Below are positions 58,944 through 64,000 of a stretch of DNA of 64,000 nucleotides, piece after piece. Each line of letters opens with the position of its first letter. Position 1 is the stretch's first letter. The stretch lies in assembly GCF_014204515.1 (NCBI RefSeq), contig NZ_JACHLI010000035.1:1-64000 (forward strand), written 5' to 3'. Both the position numbers and the translations under genes were made by a program. Below the pieces are notes generated by a model. That model made no database searches. It worked only from the letters and a program-made list of their open reading frames with translations, and had not been told where the DNA came from. Source of the stretch: Pseudomonas nitroreducens (lineage in GTDB: Bacteria; Pseudomonadota; Gammaproteobacteria; Pseudomonadales; Pseudomonadaceae).

Positions 58944-58990
58944 CATTTTCGCCTTTTAATTCCCACTCAAAAAATCAGAGTGAGCCACAA

Positions 58991-60529
58991 ATGCCAAACC
59001 TAAAACACATAGCAATACTTATCAGCGCACTGTGTATCAGCGAAACATCTAACGCGGAGAGCTTTTGGGGAGCCCCCTATCGTCACTCTGGATATATGTT
59101 CAACGGCCCCTGGCTGACAACTAAAGACGCGATCAATGCATGGTGGCAGTCTTATCAAAACGTCTGGCACATGCCAAATTGCAGCTTTGTAAGAGAGGTT
59201 TACTACCCATCAGATGCTAACAATGGTCAAGTCTACAACTTGATCCTCGGGAACGGCTGTGGTGGCGGGGACGGCATATTCGCTACAAAACGAGACTATC
59301 TGCCCGAGAAAAACTTTGGACCAGCACAAATGTGCGCGTCAGGCGGCAATCCGATCAATGCCTTGACCGGCACGAAGTATCAAGAAGCTGAAGATCCAAT
59401 TTCTCCATCACTACGATTTCGCCGATACTTCAACGGCAGTGATGTCGTAGCTGCAGGCAATATGGGAAAGTCCTGGAGGCATGAATACTCCTACCAGCTT
59501 GCATACTTCAAGGAAACAATTTCGGAATCTGCAGTTCTCTTCAGACCTAACGGCCTACAAATGGGATTCCGCACCGTCGGCGACCAATGGATCCCAGATA
59601 TTGGCTCTAAAGGATCCTTAACCTCACAAAAAGACCCTGCAGGAAATGTGATTGGCTTGACCTATCTTGATCCTGAGAGCGGCAACAAAGAGCGCTATTC
59701 GACCGACGGAAATATTCAATCAATCACTAACAACTTGAGCAGAGCACTTAGCTTTGAATATAGCGACAACTCGACCCCTGGCAGCGTAGCCCCGAGCCTG
59801 GGACTGCTCATCAAGATCAGCGACGACCTGGGGCATTCCATCAGCTTCACCTACAATCAAGACAAGAACATAGCCAAAGCAACAAATGATTCCGGGGAAA
59901 ACATCAATTACGGATACGACACGACTGGCAACCTGATTGCCGTCCACTATCCGGATAATACTTCCATGCAGTACCTGTATAACGAGCCGTCCATGGTTGC
60001 TGTTGGTACGCCTAATAGCCTGACAGGGATCATTGATCGAAATGGAGTTCGGTTCGCATCCTGGACGTACGACCAGCTTGGCAGAGGTTTGTCCAGCGAA
60101 CATGCGGGAAGCGCAGAACGAGTGACTTTGGCTTACAACGCTGATGGGTCCACTACGATCACCAACGAATATGGCAAAAAAGCCGTATACCGTTATGAAG
60201 TGTTGCAAGGCAAAAAACTCCTAACCTCGCTTGAGGGAGAGCCCACCCCAAACTGCCCTGCAAGTAACTCCACCTTCACCTACGACACCCAAGGGCTTCT
60301 AAAAACCAAAACCGACGCCAAAGGCAACCTCACCACCTACGACTACAACGACCGCGGCCTCGAAACCAGCCGCACCGAAGCCTCCGGCACCGCGCAGGCT
60401 CGCACCATCGCCACCGAGTGGCACCCGACGCTCTACCTGAAAACCAAGGTCACCGAACCCGACCGCATCACCACCTACCAGTACGACGCCCAGGGCCGCC
60501 AGACCGGTCAGACCGTCACCTCCCGCTAA
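58991..60529 (+). CDS. Rhs/YD-repeat protein, N-terminal half (secreted)
   Basis: 512 residues from the ATG at 58991. A Sec signal peptide (MPNLKHIAILISALCISETSNA) begins the protein. Residues about 117-150 match the DUF6531 start of Rhs shells (NPINALTGTKYQEAEDPISPSLRFRRYFNG). YD-type repeats follow from about residue 220 to the end (YGYDTTGNLIAVHYPD, YDYNDRGLETSRTEASG, YQYDAQGRQTGQTVTSR), and the frame stops there, where a normal Rhs would continue. Sixteen bases later a second frame resumes the repeats. The first 1.3 kb are AT-rich, and from about 60,290 the sequence turns GC-rich. The ribosome-binding site is weak. Confidence 0.85.
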   Translation: MPNLKHIAILISALCISETSNAESFWGAPYRHSGYMFNGPWLTTKDAINAWWQSYQNVWHMPNCSFVREVYYPSDANNGQVYNLILGNGCGGGDGIFATKRDYLPEKNFGPAQMCASGGNPINALTGTKYQEAEDPISPSLRFRRYFNGSDVVAAGNMGKSWRHEYSYQLAYFKETISESAVLFRPNGLQMGFRTVGDQWIPDIGSKGSLTSQKDPAGNVIGLTYLDPESGNKERYSTDGNIQSITNNLSRALSFEYSDNSTPGSVAPSLGLLIKISDDLGHSISFTYNQDKNIAKATNDSGENINYGYDTTGNLIAVHYPDNTSMQYLYNEPSMVAVGTPNSLTGIIDRNGVRFASWTYDQLGRGLSSEHAGSAERVTLAYNADGSTTITNEYGKKAVYRYEVLQGKKLLTSLEGEPTPNCPASNSTFTYDTQGLLKTKTDAKGNLTTYDYNDRGLETSRTEASGTAQARTIATEWHPTLYLKTKVTEPDRITTYQYDAQGRQTGQTVTSR

Positions 60530-60545
60530 CGCCAAGGAAGTCATC

Positions 60546-63182
60546 ATGCAGGTACATCCCATGTACAGGCTGGGCGCGCTCGCCCTTGCCTGCGGCCTCG
60601 CTATGTCCGCAACAGCGGCCGAGCGCAGCTGGAATTACACCTACACCGCCCAGGGACTGATCGAAACCGCCGACGGCCCGCGCACTGACGTGCAGGACGT
60701 CACCCACTACACCTACGACGCCAAGGGCAACCTCACCAAGGTCGCCAACGCCCTGGGGCAGGAAACCCTGCTCGGCAACTATGACGAGCGCGGCAACCCC
60801 GGCTCCGTCACCGACGCCAACGGCGTGGTCAGCACCCTGACCTACAGCGGCGTCGATCCCAAGCTGGCCAGCATCACCACCGACGGCAGCACCACCAGCT
60901 TCGAGCACGATGCAGTCGGCCAACTGACCAGGATCACCCGCGCCGACGGCAGCTGGCTGCAATACACCTACGACCCGGCGCGCCGCCTCACCGCGATCAC
61001 CAACAACCTTGGCGAGCGCGTGGAGTACGACGTCGACGTCGCCGGCAAACGCACTGCCCAGCGCCTGAAAGACGCCACCGGCACCCTCAAGCAACAACAG
61101 AGCTGGGTGTATGACGAACTGGGCCGCCTGCTGCGCTCGGTCGGCGCGGGTGCGCAGACCGATCACTACCAGTACGACCTCAACGACAACCCCACCGGCC
61201 ACACCAACCCGCGCCAGTTCAGCAACTCCAGCAGCTTCGATGCCCTGGATCGTCTGGTCGGCCAGACCGACGCACTGAATGGCGTCACCCAGCTGGGCTA
61301 CGACGCCCAGGACAACCTCACCCAGGTGCAGGACCCGCGCGGCGTCACCACCCGCTACGAGTACGACGGCCTGGGCAACCTGACCAAGCTGATCAGCCCG
61401 GACAGCGGTACCAGCACCTTCGAATACGACGCTGCTGGCAACGTCACCCAACAGACCGATGCCCGGGGCGTGGTCGTCACCTTCAGCTACGACGCGCTGA
61501 ATCGTCTGACTGCGCGCCACTACCCGGCCACGCCGGCACTGGACGCGACCTACAGCTACGACGCCACAGCGAACGGCAACGTAGGCATCGGCCGCCTCAC
61601 CGCGATCCAGGATGGCAGCGGCACCCTCGCCTATCGCTACGACGCCCGCGGCAACCTGATCGAGCAGGCGCGCAGCCTCAGCGTCAACGGCCAGACCCTG
61701 GCAGACAGCGTGACCTTCCAGTACGACGCCGCTGACCAACTGGTGGGCATCGGCTACCCAGGCGCCGTGCAGGTGGGCTACCCGCGCAACACCGGCGGGC
61801 AAGTCAGCAGCGTGACGCTGGCCCTGGAAGGTGGCAGCCCCGGTAACCTCGCCAGCGGCATCAGCTACCTGCCGTTCGGCCCGCTGCAGCAGCTGACCTG
61901 GGCCAACGGCATCCAGCTCAAGCGCGAGTACGACCAGGACTACCAACTGACCCGCCAGGACGTCGGCCCGTGGCGCAACGACTACCAGCGCGACGCCAAC
62001 GGCAACATCACCGAGCTGGCCAACAATCTCTGGGGCACCCTGACCTACGGCTATGACGCCCTGGACCGGCTGACCAGCGAGAACAGCGCCAACCAGCAAC
62101 GCAGCTACACCTATGACGCGGTAGGCAACCGCACCCAGCGGCAGCAAACCGAAAACGGCACCACCGCGACCACCACCTACCAGTACGCCAGCGACAGCAA
62201 CCGCCTGACCGCCATCGACAACCAGGCCGTCACCAGCGACGCCGCCGGCAACCTGACCCAGGACCGCGCCAGCCGCCTGCTCGGCTACGACGCCCAGAAC
62301 CGCCTGGCCAGCGTGAAGGTCAATGGCCAGCAGGTCGCCGAGTATCGCTACAACAGCCTCGGCCAGCGCATCGCCAAGCTCACCGGCCAGGGCTTTACCA
62401 CCTACCTGTACGGCCCCGACGGTCAGCTGCTGGCGGAGCAGGACTACAGCAGCGCCGGCACCGCCCTGCGCAGCCAGGCCTACCTGTGGCTGGACAGCAT
62501 GCCGCTGGCCAGCGTGGAGACCCAAGGCAGCAGTTCGCCGCGGGTGATCTACCTGCACAGCGACCACCTGAACACGCCCCGCCTGGCCACTTCAGCGAAC
62601 CAGCAGATCATCTGGCAGTGGCAGTCGGATGCATTCGGCAATGGCGCTCCGAATCAGGATCCGCAAGGTACTGGGCAGCAGGCGATACTCAATCTACGTT
62701 TTCCGGGACAATATTTCGACTTAGAGAGCAGTTTGCACTATAACTACCTCCGCGATTACGACCCACAAACAGGACGATACATCGAAAGTGACCCGCTTGG
62801 TTTGGATTACAAGTCTCTTGATCCGGGAGTCGAGCTAGCTGAAGGGCTTGGACTAGTAAATTACTCATCGCAATCTGAGTACATGAACAAGCTTTATCAC
62901 TATACAGAAAACAACCCTATCAATTTTTTCGACATTGACGGGCTTGTCCGAGACAAATATAAAAAACCTGAAAACCCAAACAAAAGAAAAGGTGCAGATG
63001 AAAGGCAAAAGTCTGGGGAGCGTGAACGAAATGTCGGGCACCCTGAAGGTGAAGAGCATTCGCGACGCCCCAAAGGCGGAATTAGGATGCGAATGCCAAT
63101 CCCGTTTATGCTTAACCCATGCCTAGTCATCCCGACTCTCTGCAATCCTAATTGGCCGTATGGCGATGACCAGAACTGTTAG
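60546..63182 (+). CDS. Rhs/YD-repeat protein, C-terminal half with variable tip
   Basis: 878 residues, ATG 60546 with AAGGAAG seven bases upstream. It starts with its own signal peptide (MYRLGALALACGLAMSATAA from residue 6), then continues the YD repeats exactly where the previous frame stopped (NYTYTAQGLIETADGPRTDVQDVTHYTYD). About 25 repeats lead to the conserved end YLHSDHLNTPRLATS ... RYIESDPLGL (Asp749-Leu753). After DPLGL comes an unusual 27-residue insertion, NKLYHYTENNPINFFDIDGL, and a 78-residue basic tip (801-878) with KRKGADERQKSGERERNVGHPEGEEHS and three late cysteines. GC content falls sharply after about 62,680. Probable polymorphic toxin; the toxic activity is not recognised. 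Confidence 0.85.
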   Translation: MQVHPMYRLGALALACGLAMSATAAERSWNYTYTAQGLIETADGPRTDVQDVTHYTYDAKGNLTKVANALGQETLLGNYDERGNPGSVTDANGVVSTLTYSGVDPKLASITTDGSTTSFEHDAVGQLTRITRADGSWLQYTYDPARRLTAITNNLGERVEYDVDVAGKRTAQRLKDATGTLKQQQSWVYDELGRLLRSVGAGAQTDHYQYDLNDNPTGHTNPRQFSNSSSFDALDRLVGQTDALNGVTQLGYDAQDNLTQVQDPRGVTTRYEYDGLGNLTKLISPDSGTSTFEYDAAGNVTQQTDARGVVVTFSYDALNRLTARHYPATPALDATYSYDATANGNVGIGRLTAIQDGSGTLAYRYDARGNLIEQARSLSVNGQTLADSVTFQYDAADQLVGIGYPGAVQVGYPRNTGGQVSSVTLALEGGSPGNLASGISYLPFGPLQQLTWANGIQLKREYDQDYQLTRQDVGPWRNDYQRDANGNITELANNLWGTLTYGYDALDRLTSENSANQQRSYTYDAVGNRTQRQQTENGTTATTTYQYASDSNRLTAIDNQAVTSDAAGNLTQDRASRLLGYDAQNRLASVKVNGQQVAEYRYNSLGQRIAKLTGQGFTTYLYGPDGQLLAEQDYSSAGTALRSQAYLWLDSMPLASVETQGSSSPRVIYLHSDHLNTPRLATSANQQIIWQWQSDAFGNGAPNQDPQGTGQQAILNLRFPGQYFDLESSLHYNYLRDYDPQTGRYIESDPLGLDYKSLDPGVELAEGLGLVNYSSQSEYMNKLYHYTENNPINFFDIDGLVRDKYKKPENPNKRKGADERQKSGERERNVGHPEGEEHSRRPKGGIRMRMPIPFMLNPCLVIPTLCNPNWPYGDDQNC

Positions 63183-63192
63183 TAGGTGAGAT

Positions 63193-63669
63193 ATGACCGA
63201 TCCATTCATAGAAATTCATGAGCTATTGCGCGGCAAGGATTATGAAACCGCGTTCAACAGGCTATACAATAAAAATACAAATTCCATAAGCGAGGAATTC
63301 AAGGAGGACTACAACCATGCGTGGTACATAATTGGAGACATATTCTTTAAATCCTCCAACTATGAAATGGCGATACACTCATTCAAGAAGGCATTAGAAA
63401 GCCGGATTGACGACATTGAAGCCTACCGCGCCCTGGCCAATAGTTACTCCGCAATTGGAGCCCCTGAGAAGTCATGTGAGCAGCTTAATACGGCACTTCA
63501 ATTTTCTCCAAACGACCCAATTCTTAATTACAACCTAGGGAATGCGTTCTTCGATATTGGGGACTACAAAAAAGCCATAAAAGCATACGAGAAGGTTCCT
63601 CATGACCAAGGAGAGATTTACACACTAGCCCAAGAAAATATCAAGAGATCGAAAGATCTAGTCTCTTAA
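63193..63669 (+). CDS. TPR-like protein, candidate Rhs immunity protein
   Basis: A 158-residue cytoplasmic protein built of TPR-like helix pairs (HAWYIIGDIFFKSSNYEMAIHSFKKALES, AYRALANSYSAIGAPEKSCEQLNTALQFSPND, NLGNAFFDIGDYKKAIKAYEKV). It begins ten bases after the Rhs stop with a strong AGGTGAG site, so it is translated from the same message, the standard position for an immunity gene. AT-rich like the Rhs tip, which suggests the two moved together. The immunity role is inferred from position only; no signal peptide is present, so the target would be cytoplasmic. Confidence 0.7.
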   Translation: MTDPFIEIHELLRGKDYETAFNRLYNKNTNSISEEFKEDYNHAWYIIGDIFFKSSNYEMAIHSFKKALESRIDDIEAYRALANSYSAIGAPEKSCEQLNTALQFSPNDPILNYNLGNAFFDIGDYKKAIKAYEKVPHDQGEIYTLAQENIKRSKDLVS

Positions 63670-63701
63670 AATGACTCGGGGCGTTTCAATAGCGCCCCTC
63701 T

Positions 63702-64000
63702 TTAATTGCCGAAAGAATTCATCTGAGCAATTGGAGATAAGCGCAGGGCCGACTCCAAATGCTCCGGCGACAAATGCGCATACCGCATCGTCATCGTGAT
63801 CGACGAGTGCCCCAGGATCCGCTGCAGCGTGAGGATGTCCCCTCCTCCCATCATGTAATGGCTGGCGAAGGTGTGGCGGAGAATGTGGGTCAGTTGGCCC
63901 GGCGTCTGGAATCCACAGCGCTCATAGGCGCAATGGAAGGCGGCGCGGCATGACATGAACAGGCGGCCGGTTCCCGGCATGCCCACCTTGAACATCAGTT
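63702..64000 (-). CDS. Tyrosine recombinase (integrase), C-terminal part
   Basis: The C-terminal ~99 codons of a phage-type integrase; the frame stays open through the window edge, so the protein begins beyond 64000. The catalytic motifs are HILRHTFASHYMMGGGDIL (His-x-x-Arg), LQRILGHSSITMTMRYAHL with His and the nucleophile Tyr. The remaining catalytic Arg lies upstream, outside the window. The gene reads toward tRNA-Met and is GC-rich like the core genome. This is the probable integrase of the element inserted at tRNA-Met. Confidence 0.9.
   Translation of the reverse strand, partial: LMFKVGMPGTGRLFMSCRAAFHCAYERCGFQTPGQLTHILRHTFASHYMMGGGDILTLQRILGHSSITMTMRYAHLSPEHLESALRLSPIAQMNSFGN

Larger units (their letters stand above)
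58576..58990. other. 415-base AT-richer region after tRNA-Met
   Basis: No gene is seen. ACAAAGGGTTAGC and GCTAGCCCTTTGT (58582-58611) form a strong hairpin directly after the tRNA. Next come GTGACTAC short repeats and GCGGTAGT/ACTACCGC inverted copies (about 58619-58662). The remainder is mixed-composition DNA unlike the core genome. A possible promoter and a clear terminator lie near its end. The left boundary of the island probably falls here. Confidence 0.55.

Noticed and set aside
60520..60550. The Rhs split as a simple frameshift pseudogene
   Set aside because: The second frame has its own ribosome-binding site and a complete signal peptide at the junction, which random decay would not create; kept as two genes.
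60516..62567. A 683-codon open frame opposite the Rhs repeats
   Set aside because: It is a repetitive Val/Gly/Ala-rich shadow of the YD repeats.

Overview
The window is a GC-rich stretch of a Pseudomonas chromosome. Gene order follows P. aeruginosa PAO1 (from memory) in two long blocks: the PA4349-PA4375 interval (olsB-olsA, usp, acpH, pyeR-pyeM-xenB, feoCBA, argP/argO, sodB, bifA, imelysin cluster, mexVW) and the PA4655-PA4673 interval (hemH, light/photolyase genes, pagL, murI, moeB, prmC, prfA, hemA, lolB, ispE, two tRNA-Gln, prs, rplY, pth, ychF, tRNA-Met). The mix, and the many REP-type intergenic repeats, suggest a relative of P. aeruginosa such as the citronellolis/nitroreducens/knackmussii group; the species itself is inferred, not proven.

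Layout. 0.2-4.3 kb: YceI protein, small membrane protein, serine hydrolase, di-iron MBL protein and an acyl-CoA-dehydrogenase-like protein, all on the minus strand. 4.4-7.6 kb: ornithine lipid synthesis (olsBA), universal stress protein, ACP phosphodiesterase. 8-10.7 kb: ArsR regulator, MFS pump and OYE reductase operon with a palindromic operator. 11-13.9 kb: ferrous iron uptake feoABC with a Fur-like box. 14-20 kb: coiled-coil membrane protein, two NAD(P)-dependent enzymes, ArgP with an ACT protein and ArgO. 20.4-31.1 kb: sodB, the c-di-GMP phosphodiesterase gene bifA (TTG start), a four-gene imelysin/di-haem lipoprotein cluster for iron, and a chemoreceptor. 31.4-35.7 kb: MexVW efflux pump.

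36-38.6 kb holds two genes (a WG-repeat-like periplasmic protein and an MFS carrier) at the point where the two PAO1-like blocks are joined. 38.9-45.7 kb: haem synthesis, then a probable light-responsive set (FAD oxidoreductase, DUF523/DUF1722 protein, MerR regulator, photolyase) with TGTACA-N12-TGTACA boxes matching the class II LitR recognition pattern. 45.8-58.6 kb: housekeeping genes for lipid A deacylation, peptidoglycan, translation termination, tetrapyrroles, lipoprotein sorting, isoprenoids, PRPP, and tRNAs.

58.6-64 kb, after tRNA-Met, is compositionally foreign accessory DNA. It holds an Rhs/YD-repeat protein divided into two adjacent, separately Sec-signalled reading frames, a short basic variable tip, a TPR protein in the immunity position, and the C-terminal end of a tyrosine recombinase that runs off the window. 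This split, secreted Rhs system and the light-box regulon are the most interesting items. No rRNA, CRISPR array or complete IS was seen.
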